Source: Coniella vitis (Eukaryota; Ascomycota; Sordariomycetes; Diaporthales; Schizoparmaceae). From it: a stretch of DNA of 64,000 bases. The position numbers and the translations under genes were made by a program. The DNA lies in contig WUJK01000012.1 in assembly GCA_011317545.1 (NCBI GenBank), forward strand, positions 1,439,001 to 1,503,000. The letters run 5' to 3'. The stretch's first letter is position 1. Every line of letters starts with the position of its first letter. This document shows, piece after piece, positions 12,787-24,489 of this stretch. The notes beneath the pieces are model-generated. The model did no database searches, was not told the DNA's origin, and was given only the letters and a program-made list of their open reading frames with translations.

Positions 12787-15700
12787 ATGTCCGACGAAGT
12801 CTCCAACTTTCTGCGATCCGTCGAACAATTGAATCAGGGACGTGACGAGAACGAGGAAGCCCGCTCACGGGAGCTTGAGGAAAAGATACTCCAGCAGAGG
12901 CGAGAGCGGCAGGCCCGTCGTGAAGGTACGTAGGGAGCCAATCTTCTTGTCTGTACACGCACCTACATACATACACGCGGTGCTCATGTCCGAAAAAGAA
13001 ATGTCGCTTTCTGGCTGCTGGGCTGCTGCTTGACCCGCAATCGAATCTCACCTTGCATTCCGTGCTGCTGGGCCCTTGACATACGTCAATCGGCCAGGCC
13101 GGCTGCTGTCTTCGCGCTGCGGGGCTGGGAACCATCCCACATTCGCCCTGGCTGCGACTAGCGCTCATCTTTGTTGTTGTTGTTATTGTTGCTGTTACTT
13201 TTTCCTGCACATTGTTCAGAGCTGGGATACTTGATTTTTCTTAACCTTCTTAATACAATGGGAAAGCTGACTCGCGTTGTTGTTTTTGTCTCACAGAACG
13301 TGCGAGATCCATTTCTCCTCAAAAGTCGTCGCCTGCTCACACCCCGCCACCGTCGGCTCGTCGCAAGGACTCAACACCCCAAGTCGCAGAGGCTTTGTCT
13401 TCAGCCTCATCGTCTATCCCTGACCTATCCGCCGCCCTACAAAGCCATACCATCCCATCTCCTTCAGCCGAGCCCATGGATTTGCCGACAACTCGTTCTG
13501 GCTCTCCCCAAAAGGAGCCTGAAAACCCCCTTGACATCGATTTGAAGCGCTCCAGTGCCAGCTACACTTCTCCACCGCCAAGCGCTGGGTTGGCACGGAC
13601 ACCAACCCTCTCGTGGCAGAGGAGACCGCCTTCTCAGGGACCCGGCACCCGATCACGCCCGCTGTCCATGGTTGCAGCCGAGAATGCAGCTGTCCGGTCG
13701 TCCGAGAGCACCTCTCCCGAGCGCACCTTAACTCGAGACCAGATATCACAGGCGCTATCCTCCAAGGATCCCACGTGGTTTCGACAAACGGCAGACCGAG
13801 GCGCCAATTCGGCTGCTTATCGCAAGAGCCAAGTGGAGGAAGCTGATACTGTCGACGTGCTCTCTGGCCGCACTCAATTGGCCGGAATGTCACGACCAAA
13901 GTCTACGGAACCCGAAAGAGATGCTGGCAGAGATCATGCACGCTCTCGAAGCAATTCAAGAATTGGCTCGCTCCTGCTTCCTATGACAGATGCACAGAAA
14001 CTCGGGCCTCCAGCCGATATACAAGGCGGTGGCGAAGGATCTCTTTCAAGCCCCCCGTCACCTACTCGACCCGCCTCTCCTACCAAGGGTATGGGTGGAT
14101 TTGTGCAAAGTGCCATGATGAAGCGAACCGATAGTGTAAAACGATGGAGCGTGACGACCCCCGGATTGCACCGCACAAACCCAAGCATCGACAGAAACAG
14201 CTATGACCATAAGAGCAGAACCAACAGCCCAGGTCCTGAAACAACTTCGCGTCCCGTCAGTAGAGGCAAGGAAAGTTCATCCAGACCTACCTCCAGTCAT
14301 GCCAAGGAAGCGCCCTCTGCCAGCACCGAGGCAACGCCGTTCAAGGGTGCTTCGGAAGCCTTGCCTAAATCAGAGGCTACAAAGTTAGAGGTTGAGACCG
14401 AGCAGGTCCTCCCAACTAGCCCGTCAAGGACTATGGACCCGCGAAGATGGAGTCCAACTAAAAGCTCATGGCTAGAGGCAGCCCTTAAGCAGCCCGAGTC
14501 ACCAAAGCCTAAGCCTGCTGCGAATAGCAATCAGCCATCATGGATGGTAGAGCTGAACAAGGCGAAAGCCGCCAGAGCCAAGAATGGCAGTGTCGAAATT
14601 GACCGCAGCAACCCTGTTGTCAAGAAGCATGAAGTCAAGACCGGCGGCCTGGTGCGGCCCGCACCGCTCGGCACGACCGTCAAGTCACCCAGTCTTGGTA
14701 ACATCAAGTCACCTCCTATTGGCGCCGAAAAACCATTGACTCCAGGCCTCCGCACCGGCGGCTTCAGCAAAAGCACAACGATTGCCATACCTAGTCCAAC
14801 CGCAGACAAACCGATAACGCCAACCACGGACAAGCCTGTCACCCCGACCGCTTCCAGTAGTGACAACGGCAACACTCCGTTTGCGGGATCTCTCAATGCA
14901 CCTACTGAGGAGATTGTACGGAGAGGCTCAGTTGCTGGTCATGAATTGGGCAAAGAGAAGCAAGAAACTCCAAAGTCAGACTTCAGAGCGAATTTACGCC
15001 CGCGGGGCACAACGCTTGGCAATGCTGACAAGACCGGCTCAACCAATGAGTTGGCAAGCGTCTTTGGCAAATTGCGCAAAACCACGACCCAGAATTATGT
15101 AGCTCCGGATGAACTCAAGGAGAACATCTTGAGAGGTAAGTCGGGCCTCAGCATCACAGGTGGGCCCAGGCCGTACGTCAAGAAGGACGACTTCAAGGAC
15201 GCCATCTTGGCAAGAAAAGCGGACTTCCAGCAGGCAAAGGAGGAAGGGCGAGGCGTTGCAACAAACACAAAGCCCCCTCAAGAAAAGGTCATTCCAGAGG
15301 GGATTGCACGTCGGGCCACAATAACGAGTCGACCCAAGTCTATATCCATTCCTAGGGATGCCCCGATGCCCAAATTTTCTCCCGAAGAAGTCACAAAGCC
15401 CCTTCAGTCGCCCAAGCCTGCCGAGGCTGCTGATTCGCCGCTGCCGAGCGTTGCAAAGGAGGAGCCTGAACGCAAGCAAGAGAGTACATCCCCTACGGCT
15501 TTACCAGGATTGTCAAAGGAAGCTGGCGTCCCTGGGAAGCTGCCTGGCAAGCTCGGGGGCAGTGTGTTGGCAAATCGTTTCAACCCAGCGCTTGCTGGTC
15601 TGCTGGCTCGGGGCCCTCCTGGTGCAGGTGGCCCTACAGCTGGGTCTTCAGGATCCACTTCTTCTAGAGGTGCTTCAGGCGCATTTGATGAGCCTGGACA

Positions 15701-18267
15701 AGGCCCGCAATTGACGCATATGACCAAGAATCGAGCCCGAGGCCCGCGGAGAAAGGCTCCTGCCACATCAAACACAGCGCCTGCTTCTACAGCAACCGAA
15801 GTGACTGCTTCGCCGTTGCCGGAGCCCCGCGCTGCAGAGCCACAGATTGAAAAAGAGGAAAAAGAGAGCCCTCTGCCAGAGACAACGCTAGCACCAGAAC
15901 CATCGCCAGTTGTTCCGTCGCCCACTGTTCGTGAGCCACTGAAGCTCTCTGCTGTAGCACTTGTAACATCACCAACTGAAGTTTCCAAGGACATTTTCGC
16001 GAAGGACAAGCAGCAGAATAGCAGCGTCACCTCGCCTGTGGACTCACCGAGGACTCCCGTTGACCAGCAATTCTCTTCCTCCAAGGCCAACTCGACTGCA
16101 AACTCCCCCAGGAAGATATTTGAGCAATTTGCTGCCAAAGCGCAGCCAAGTGAGGAAGCAAAGGTCATCGAGCCCGTTCGGAGAAGCCCGTCTCCACGCA
16201 AACTGGATGTGAAGAGGATGTCAATGTTCCTGGACGAATCAAATCAGACGTCTCCCAAACTAGAGCCGGAAAGCAGTAAGCCTTCGTCTCCTGTCAAGAG
16301 GATGTCGCAATTTTTGTCAGAGCAAAACTCTCCTTCGCCACAAAATGCGCCGGCTCCTGCGAAGCCCCAATCTCCTGTGCGAAGAATGTCGAAGTTCTTG
16401 GACGAGTCCAACCGACCATCTCCAAAGACGGAACCTGAACCAAGTAAGCCTTTGTCTCCTATAAAAAGGCTGTCACAGTTGTCAAGCGAACCAAGCCCGC
16501 CCTCCCCAGCACCTGAAGCAGAGCTTCCGAAGCCCTTGTCCCCTGTAAAGAAACCTTCACAAACCCTGGATGAGCCAAGCCAGCCCACTACGCAAACCGA
16601 GCCAGACTCGCCGAAGCCCGCATCTCCTACAGCATCTGCTACAGCATCTGCTACCGCATCTCCTACGGCATCCATTGAACGGCCTCCTGTCCCACAAAAG
16701 CCATCAGTTTCTGATCAAGTCGACTCACAGCCGCCGGTACCGATGAAGGATAGTGTGGCTGTCTCTGCGCAACCAGCTGCGCCTATTAGGTCCCCCCGGC
16801 AGGAAAAACCACTGCCAATGGCGCCAAAGCTCGTTGCAGAACCACCGACGTCGGTCATGAGCTCTCCAGTCAAAGCTTTGCCTGCGGCTCCGCTTTCAAT
16901 TGAGCCTAGTGTAGCCTCAACTCCCACGGCAGTCTTGTCCCCAACTCGCTCTCCCTCGAAGAGCGGCTCTGATGTGTCTGCCATGCTGAAAAACTTCTTT
17001 GGCAGTGAGCGACCAAAGCGGAATTACCACGCGGACGCTGGCGAGATCTTGATGAGTCGGCCACAAAGTGATGCCATCGTTCAGACCCAAAAGGCCCAGC
17101 TCTTCCAAATAACTGGCCAGGGTAAAATAATTCCGGTGCCTAGTCATTACGAACGGGTCCTGTTTGAGCGCGAAATGTATCTCTGCCCGCACACCTACAC
17201 CAACGCGGCGGGTCAAAAGATTCAGGAGGTATATTTTTGGGCGGGAGACGACGTTCCTCCTGCCGTAATTGAGGATGTGCAAGTCTTTGCGAACCGTGAA
17301 GCTCGAGCGATGGGTGGGACACTTGTCCGGTTGAGCCAAGGAAAAGAAACAGCCGAGTTCATTCAAGCGCTCGGTGGTATCATAATTACCCGCCGCGGGT
17401 CAAGCAACAAGTACGACTCACTGGCCTCTAATATGCTCTGTGGACGACAATACGTTGGGCAGATTGTTTTCGATGAGGTGGACTTTGCGTCCTCTGCGCT
17501 TTGCTCAGGCTTCCCCTACATCATCGCTCAGGCAGGCAATTGTTACTTGTGGAAAGGCAAGGGTTCCGGTGTTGACGAGCTCAGCTGCGCAAAGTTGATA
17601 GGAATGGACTCTGCACTCATGGGCGAGTTGATCGAGATTGAAGAAGGACAAGAGCCCGACCACTTTTGGAACCTCTTTGATGGCACCAAGAAGATGAGCT
17701 CTGCGGATCACTGGAGGTTGAAGCCAAATTATGAGAAGTATTGCGGAAGGCTGTTTTGCTCGGAGGCGGCCAACCCGAAACAGGTAAGACCTTTTTTTCC
17801 GCAAGAGAAGCGGTTCGTCAGAGGCTTTGATACTGACGTTGGTCTAGATCATTGAAATCAATCCTTTCAGCCAGCCCGACCTATCTCCAACCAAGATCTA
17901 CGTCCTCGACGCCTTTTTTGAGATGTACATCATTGTCGGAAAGCACGCACAGGCCGAATATGCCTCTTTCCACAACGCACTTGACTTTGCACAAGAATAT
18001 GCCATTCTGGCTGCGGGCATGGAAGACCGGCCATTTGTGCCCATATCCACGGTTGTCCTGGAAGGCATCCCGCGAGACATGAAGAGCTGCTTCCGCAAGT
18101 GGCGGGATGACATGAGTCCCACTCGCATGGTTGTTGGCAACAACACCCCAGCTCCATCAACGACTGGTCCAGGTGCAGGGGGTAGGCCAACAACACTCAA
18201 GAGGGCTAGGAGTTTGAAGATTGTGCCTCTGGGGCAGGCATTGCAGGTACTGGGGAATTCGGAGTAG
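12787..18267 (+). CDS. DUF4045-gelsolin repeat protein, putative actin regulator
   Basis: Large fungal protein of 1681 aa with a disordered Ser/Pro/Lys-rich region (about 1-1275) and a C-terminal block of gelsolin/villin-like repeats (about 1276-1681). The latter shows repeat-like cores such as EVYFWAGDD and CYLWKGKGS and an FEMYIIVGKHA strand; known family members bind actin. Start ATG 12787 opens with a short coiled-coil-like stretch (MSDEVSNFLRSVEQLNQ, then Glu/Arg-rich). Exons: 12787-12925, 13297-17783 and 17848-18267; introns of 371 nt and 64 nt. The first intron is long for a fungus and carries a TTG-rich run (13168-13192). Residues about 1020-1159 are a five-copy 28-residue tandem repeat rich in S-P and K-R-x-S sites, suggesting heavy phosphorylation. 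Actin severing versus capping cannot be judged. It converges on Med10. Confidence 0.88.
16215..16634 (+). repeat. Five tandem 84-nt (28-residue) coding repeats
   Basis: Within the gelsolin-like gene, modules begin R-M-S-x-F-L-D-E-S-N and end S-K-P-x-S-P-V-K. Copies 1-3 are close; copies 4 and 5 have drifted (RLSQLSSEPS, KPSQTLDEPS). The fixed 28-residue period and conserved S-P and R-x-S positions indicate tandem duplication. Confidence 0.8.
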
Positions 18268-19465
18268 GAAGCCGATGAGGAAGAGTGCAGCAGGTGCAGC
18301 AGCAGTTGCAGCAGCAGCAGTAAGGAAGAAAGCGGTCTTGAAATAGACTACTTGTCATCTTTTCACTCGTCTGTCACTACGAAGCAGACCATGTTGCATA
18401 GCGCTCAGCTTCTGGCCAAGGGAAATGCCGGGGTGAACGATGCAGTACAACGTTTTTGCATGCGTAATAACGGGCGGGCGCATTTCAGAGGGAATCCTAG
18501 CGCTTCAGGTTCACGCCGAGGTGTATCATCATCAACATTCGACACTGGCGACGTAGCATCGTCTTTAACTCTCTTTGCTCGATGGCGGCAGCGTCCTTAG
18601 GTTGGTGCTTCTGCTTCTTCTTGTTATGTCTCATGTTGCATTATAGAGGAGGTGAGGAACTACAGAGCATACAGGTAGACGGATGCATGGGAGGGATCAC
18701 ATGTTTAGAAATGAATGAATTGAGAGAAGGTAGTAGATCCTTTGGCGTCCAGCAAAATTTGGGAAGTCTTTTATGTACGTAGGTGGTGCTTACGGATATA
18801 AGCTGTGGCTTGCATCAATTACTTTGCACGAGCAACGTTATATTCGTAGCCTGCATCAAGGCGTATGGAAATCCTTGTGTCCCTTCAATTCTGATGTTGC
18901 TTCTGCGTTGGTCGAAAACAAAGTAGGGTATCACATTCCCGTAGTTATCCACTAGCTGCAGACAGAGAGGGCGCGAACGGCCAGATACTCGAGGGATAAT
19001 GCGATTTGTTCCCAAGATGCTGCCCGCCCGCTGGAACGGTACTAGGAACATGTCTGTACAGTGGTCGCCATATCTTTGAATGGCTCCTGAGCGATTTGCC
19101 TGATGGAATTTGTCCCTGCGTTTCTGGGTCGCTTACCAATTGGTTGCTGCTCGACTGGCACTTTCGCTTATTATTGGCGTGACGCCGTAGGATTCATGTT
19201 CCTTATCGGTTGAGGTTGCACCATGAGAGCCTATTTTGGCTTCACACGTTGAGAGTTAACGCTGCTTCACCGTCAAGATCTCGCCAGGCTTTGGGAATGG
19301 TGTGAGCGGCGAACGAGGAGGCTGATTGGCACCTTGGTCCCATGTCGTAGCTCATGCTGTCACTGGACGTGTCCATCTCTTCCTTCCCCACCAGCCAATC
19401 CTCTTGTATCCTTATGTTGTTCTAAGTTGCCTTGTGTGTGTGGCGTGCTCTCTCTCTCTTCTTTC
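18268..19465. other. Convergent 3' intergenic region
   Basis: Between the 3' ends of the gelsolin-like gene (+) and Med10 (-). A GCAGCAG-rich run sits at 18291-18322 just after the stop. No ORF with recognisable content. Confidence 0.6.
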
Positions 19466-20105
19466 TCACTGCAAGCCCTCGTGTTGCTTAGGCGGCCATT
19501 CGCCACCCGTACCAACAACAACCCTCGCAACATCCTCTTTGAGTTCCGGGTTCGCCGTTGCGATTTCTCGCGCCAAGACATCGCGGAAGGAAGCAAACGC
19601 GTCCATTTTGCCCTTCATCAGCTGGTTCTCCCTGCGCACAAGCTCGACAAACTCGCGCGTGTAAATGTCTGGGTTGCGCCCGCCGTCAACGTACGTGATG
19701 AGCTCGCGGGGCACCTCGGACAACGAGTTGGCGATGCCTGCTTCGGCGGCGAGGGTGTGGATGGACTTGAGCGCCGAAGAGAGCTGCGTGAGCTGTGCGG
19801 CGAGGACTTCGCGGGTGGGCGGAGAGGTTGGTGCTGTGGCTGTGGGGAGACGCGAAGGGGTGAGGTTGCCGTTTGTGGCTGTGGACGTGGGTGAAGGGCC
19901 TGTGTGGGCATCGTAGGTGGCGATTTGGATCATGGTCTCGTAGAGGATTTGGAGAATCATTTTCAGCTGGCCTAGTATCAAGAAGAGACATCACTGGGGT
20001 GAGTAACTTGCTGCGAACAAGTGCAGATGCGATGAAGAGGTGGGCGGGCGTGGGAGGAGGGGCCTTACGCTCGACGGCGTTGTGGTCTGGTTCTATGGGC
20101 GCCAT
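19466..20105 (-). CDS. MED10: Mediator complex subunit 10 (Med10/Nut2)
   Basis: Subunit of the Mediator middle module, which bridges activators and RNA polymerase II. Exon 1 (20105-20069) encodes MAPIEPDHNAVE; after a 97-nt intron (19972-20068, GTAAGG donor, ACTAG acceptor) exon 2 (19971-19466) continues QLKMILQILYETMIQI, the conserved N-terminal helix, giving 180 aa. The other hallmark is the helix around LITYVDGGRNPDIYTREFVE (about 115-134), where the family has V-x-Y-V-D-x-G-x-N-P-D. A short Thr/Pro/Ser linker (about 34-62) separates the helices, as in other filamentous fungi. Length fits the family. Identification is strong. Confidence 0.93.
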
Positions 20106-21564
20106 GGTGAGCTCGGATTTGGATTCTTCTTTGCGGACTCTTGCTTCGGTGAGTTGCTGTATCGATGGATCTGTGAAGAGTATTGTGGAGGTGGGTTGTG
20201 GTGTGTGTGGCTGCAGAGTGAAAAGGCTCAAGTACTATGTAATTGCACATGTGATAGAGCGCGTCAAAGTAGGCAAGTACCGTGGTCTGGCAGTGGGTGG
20301 GAGGTTTGTGGGAGGTCAATCCGGGGACGGGTGAAGCCGCATGCAAGTGCAAGGGCCCCCTGCTATGGCAACGACGCCCTTGGAAACGACCGACGAAGAC
20401 GCCATGCGCTCTCCAATTGGCATCTTCCTTTTGTTGAACATATAGTTGAGTTACTCTACGATCACTTGTATTGTTTTTTTGTGTTTTTTCCCTTCTTCTT
20501 TTTTTTTAAGTGTTTTCCATTTAACGAGATCCAAGATTGGTAGAATTCCGCTGGGTTCAAATTTCAACGAGGATCCGGTCAAGCATAGGTGCAAGTAGCT
20601 AGCAGTCGGTAGAAGGATTTATTAAATCACTTCCTCATATTCAACAGCCGTTTCGAGATTGATAATAGGATATCACCAATTTATTCTATTGAAGAGAGAG
20701 AAAATTGCCGGCTTTGCCCGTCATGTTTGCCTCAGAGTGATGTGGTCATGCTCTATAGGTACAAGAACGTGATATTCTCAAAAACATTGTATCAACCATG
20801 AACCGGCTTCTTTTAGACTATGTTCAAAACGAACAGCACGAGCAAGCAACACACAGAGTCGTGAAACCACAACAAGCAAGGCATGAGCCCGTACCGCGAG
20901 CAGATTGACCGTTTCGAGCCTCAGATACAAACCCCTCGACGACGGACCGCCTCTAGGGAGCCCAAGAGCCCTTTTCACGCATTCATAATGGACCAGTCAC
21001 CTATCATGGGTCTCCTATCGTCCAAGTACGGTCTATTCTGTTATTCTTGCTTCATTTCGGGACCGCATCTTCCGGGCTATAACTCAATCAACGACTTAGT
21101 CTTTCTATCTGTATTTGTGCTGAATGACATTGTCTCGAGAAGATATCGTAACAACTTGAATCAAGTGCGTCCACAACGCATCACTCATCTTTAATCACGA
21201 TCGGTCTCCTATTCCTCTCACTACCTGTCCCTCATGGGGATCCCATGCGTATGCGGGAACCCCCAGTCACAATGTTCTCAAAAAGTATATAAATGTAAAG
21301 CAAATCTGCCCGCTTCAGAGGATTTCGAACAGCATCCTGTCATAATTTCAGGAAGAAAACAAATACCAGCATTTCCAAAGAAGAGCGTATTGCTTCTCGT
21401 ATGTATCGGATCCATTTGCAATAGCTGTGCAGAACCAGAAATCCGCATAATTCTCGCGCGGTGAATCACCAAATTCATTTCTCTTTACACGTACTACCGA
21501 GGCCATTTTCTTCTGCTCCTTTTTCTTCTATTTTTCCTCTTCTAGGGGCACATTGGCGCTCACG
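20106..21564. other. Intergenic region with one weak ORF
   Basis: Upstream of Med10 (-) and of the small MGCGMS protein (+). A 103-codon plus-strand ORF at 20883-21194 begins with a hydrophilic, exon-like stretch (MSPYREQIDRFEPQIQ, then RRRTASREPK) and may be the first exon of an unrecognised gene; codon quality falls after about 48 codons near a GTACGG donor. Nothing else is supported. Confidence 0.4.
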
Positions 21565-22523
21565 ATGGGCTGCGGCATGAGCGCTCCACGCAACCGCCGC
21601 CGCTCCTCTAATGACGGCCGAAGCGGACATAGACAAGGTAGACATCAGAATAACTCGCCTGGTAATAACAACAATAATAACAACAACACTACGTCCTCAC
21701 GCAATGGTCATCAAGGAGGAGGGGTACCAAGACGACGACGACGACAACAACAACATCAGCAAGGCCACCGCCTCACCCGCCGCCATCACCACCATACTCA
21801 CGTGGTCTACCCTTCCCACGGCCCGGTGATCTGGGACGACGAAGAATCCAGCTCAACAACCCCCGGCGGCGGAATGAGTTCCAGCTACCGCGGCTCCGTG
21901 ATAGAGCTCGATTACAGTCACCGTCCTGGTGCCATGGCTTCGGAGGAAGTCGTATGGGATGCGGGTGCAGCTGCGGATTTTCCGCGGTACGGGCCAACTT
22001 GACCTCCATCTCACATCCTTCTACCCGTGACGTGATATTGAAACCAACTCGAAATCCAAATAATCCAGGTTCAGAAAGAAAGAAAGCAGCGTGTGATTTT
22101 CTTGTCCTATCGACGATCTATGAGCTCTTGGAAATGGACAAGGCTGAGGAGGTGAGTTGGTAGAAATAGAACAACAGCAAGCTGACGGTCAATGTCCCCA
22201 CCAAAGCAGTATCTCCCAGTCACTCAAAGACCACCATCGTTGTACACTACTCTGCAACCACAAACACCACTTGGTCGAAGCGCAAGGCCCCTCTGTGGTT
22301 GTGGTGGTCGGCACTCTAGCTACAAGTGAGCCCGCCGCAGCGCAATTGCTACTCCAAGAAGCACAACAACAACAACAGTATCGCGGACCAATTCAAGAAC
22401 AAAACCTGTGCACGGCAGTCGTCAGGCGAAGAATCCGTTGCAAGAGATATTCTCAGCATTCGTCGCCTGAGGCTTCAAGCGAGGAGGAAGTTGTCAAGGT
22501 TCGCCAATGCACGCATCGACTAG
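21565..22523 (+). CDS. Small fungal protein with G-alpha-like MGCGMS lipidation motif, function unknown
   Basis: I do not recognise a family. The protein starts MGCGMS, the N-terminus used by fungal G-alpha subunits for N-myristoylation (Gly2) and palmitoylation (Cys3), but no GTPase follows. Instead there is a basic, Asn/Gln/His/Arg-rich low-complexity region, an acidic patch (VIWDDEESS) and, after splicing, a Cys/Gly stretch (LCGCGG) and a basic helical tail ending RKLSRFANARID. A frame-consistent model has exons 21565-21986, 22079-22151, 22207-22325 and 22379-22523 (introns 92, 55 and 53 nt; GTGAGT and GTGAGC donors), giving 252 aa. The first junction is the least sure. Start ATG 21565 is preferred over an upstream TTG. 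A membrane-associated role is inferred from the N-terminus only. Confidence 0.5.
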
Positions 22524-22866
22524 TATCACCGCAGGGTGTGTTTTCTGCGATGAGAGCACGCAAGCGAATGTCGACGAGAGAGGTAAGAGTATTAAGTGCT
22601 CGGTGAGAAGGGGCGAGAACGAAGTAAAGGCGAGAAGTCTATCTTGGTAGTCCACAAGGCCCACTTTGTAGATATCACTTCTGGGCTGGGGAGGAGGCTA
22701 GCTCGTACAAAATCTTACGATGTAGTGCACAAGTCTGCTGTCATTTTAGAAACAGCACATTGTATTTTGATCTGATTCTGGGGAGTTGATTGCTATATTC
22801 ATTCATTCAAAGTGATACTGTCTACTTTTATTCCAGTATCCACGTGACATCTTCCATGGTTTGGTA
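22524..22866. other. Short convergent intergenic region
   Basis: Lies between the 3' ends of the MGCGMS gene (+) and the LIM-like gene (-). No coding signal. Confidence 0.6.
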
Positions 22867-24489
22867 TCAAAACAAGCCCAGCATTCTCTTGATCTGGTGT
22901 GGCAATGTTGATGGTCTCCTGCGCGGATGCCCTTCCAGTCTGCCCAAGCCAATATCTAGAGCTTCAATATAGCCGTAAGCATTAGCCGAGTCGAGATACT
23001 CCGTGATTTTGGCGTCAGAGCTATGAACCAAGAGTTCTGCATATTCCAGGGCATTGCTTGACAGCTTTTGTCCCAGTGGCAGTTCGGCGCCCCATTACGT
23101 CGCCTTTGATGTCTCGAAGCTTTCGAAGGCTTTCGAAAGATTTCTTTGATGATAAGAGGCTATGTGATTGTTCAAGCCGAAGCGATACAGCCGTGAGGTA
23201 GTCTCCTACATCTGCCTGGTGCTGTCTTGAAGGAATCGATGAAGCCGAAGACGTAGTCCTTTTCTGTGCAGAAAACTTGGAACCGTCCGAGTTCTCGGCC
23301 GAACTTGGTATAAAGTCTTCTTTCGCATTCAGAAGACCTATTGATGGCAATGAAGCACGCAAATCATGGTCGAAGTGAACATGCCTGGCAGGGTTGGGGT
23401 GGCCAGCTGGCAGCTCCAGGGACGACGGCCTTCGAACAGATTCTTCTGCTCTGAAATTGAACGGATGGTGTTTGGCCACCAGTGTGTGCGCTGGGCAACT
23501 TTCTGTGGAGTTATCGGTGGCGGGTAAGCACATCGCAATCGTTCGTCGCTTTCTGATATCGAATCTGCAGCATTGGCGACGTGGTTCGAAGAGCAGCCAG
23601 CAGGAAGTCGACAGCAGTCGGAGCTGGTAAGACTGCCTGCTTGATGACCAGAAACATCTTGCATGCATTTGGGAATCGGCTTTGTCGGGCTGCGTCTGAA
23701 GGCAGGCTCATCAAACGGGCTGCGGAAAGAGACATATACAGGCGAAGACATGCGCTTCAGATGTTCGACCGTCGACGACAGATGATTGCTGAAGGCTTCA
23801 GCTGACATTGTGCCTTGCTGCTTCGCCTCCCACCGCTGTCGCGATAGTCCGCGGTCGACCTTGTGAGTCCCCTTCGTCGCCATGGAAATGACATGTTGGT
23901 CATCAAGGTCGTCCAGTCCAATCTCGACCACGCAATTGACACACAGCGGGACAGCATCCACTTCCTTGCTCCATTTTGTTTCCCTGGTTTCTGCCTCTAC
24001 CTGTCCTTCTTCTCTGTCATCTCCATTTTTGAAGACGTCCTGCAACTTGACGCCTTTCACAACCCGTTTGTCCGCACAAATCAAATACCCATAGCAAGCC
24101 CTATGCCAGAAGCACCAGCCCAGGCTGACGCACTCGTCTCCACGTAACACAATTTCCCCGCAGACCCAGCAAATAGCAAGGTCAATCAAGGCATTATAAC
24201 ACATCTGACAGGCTAGGCGAGAGCGACGTCCCACGGCCCTGCTCGGCGTGACAGCCGAGCGATGAGAACGCCAGCAAAAGGTACAAAGATAGGTTGCGGG
24301 ACGAGCTGATTTGCGAGACTGCGGCAAGTTTTGGAGAGCAAGTTGTTGTGTTCTGCACCGTGGTCCGGCGTTATTATCAACATATTCCCTCTCGGCTCGC
24401 TTCCTGAACTCTATTCGAGCTGGAGGACTACTAGGTTTGTGATCTCCGGAGCAAACGTGGGTGTTTGATTGAACTGAAAGATGAATCAT
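22867..24489 (-). CDS. LIM-like zinc-binding protein, reading frame disturbed
   Basis: Cysteine pattern: an N-terminal C69-x2-C72 and C94-x2-C97, then a LIM-like block C107-x2-C110-x18-H129-x2-C132-x2-Tyr135-x2-C138 and, after a 44-residue loop, C183-x2-C186. In canonical LIM domains position 135 is Cys; here the codon is TAT instead of TGT. Coding sequence runs in one frame from ATG 24489 to about 23530, then a second frame (about 23450-23100, with RHVHFDHDLRASLPSIG and YLTAVSLRLEQ), then the first frame again to a stop at 22867 (ITEYLDSANAYGYIEALDIG). GT-AG introns would be 23449-23531 (83 nt, poor donor) and 23065-23098 (34 nt, very short), giving 501 aa. Alternatives are indel errors or pseudogenisation. 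Role unknown; LIM domains mediate protein binding. Confidence 0.6.

Noticed and set aside
15404..16201. 265-codon minus-strand ORF
   Set aside because: Antisense to the disordered Ser/Pro-rich part of the gelsolin-like gene; Gly/Ser/Val-rich composition is the complement of that bias.
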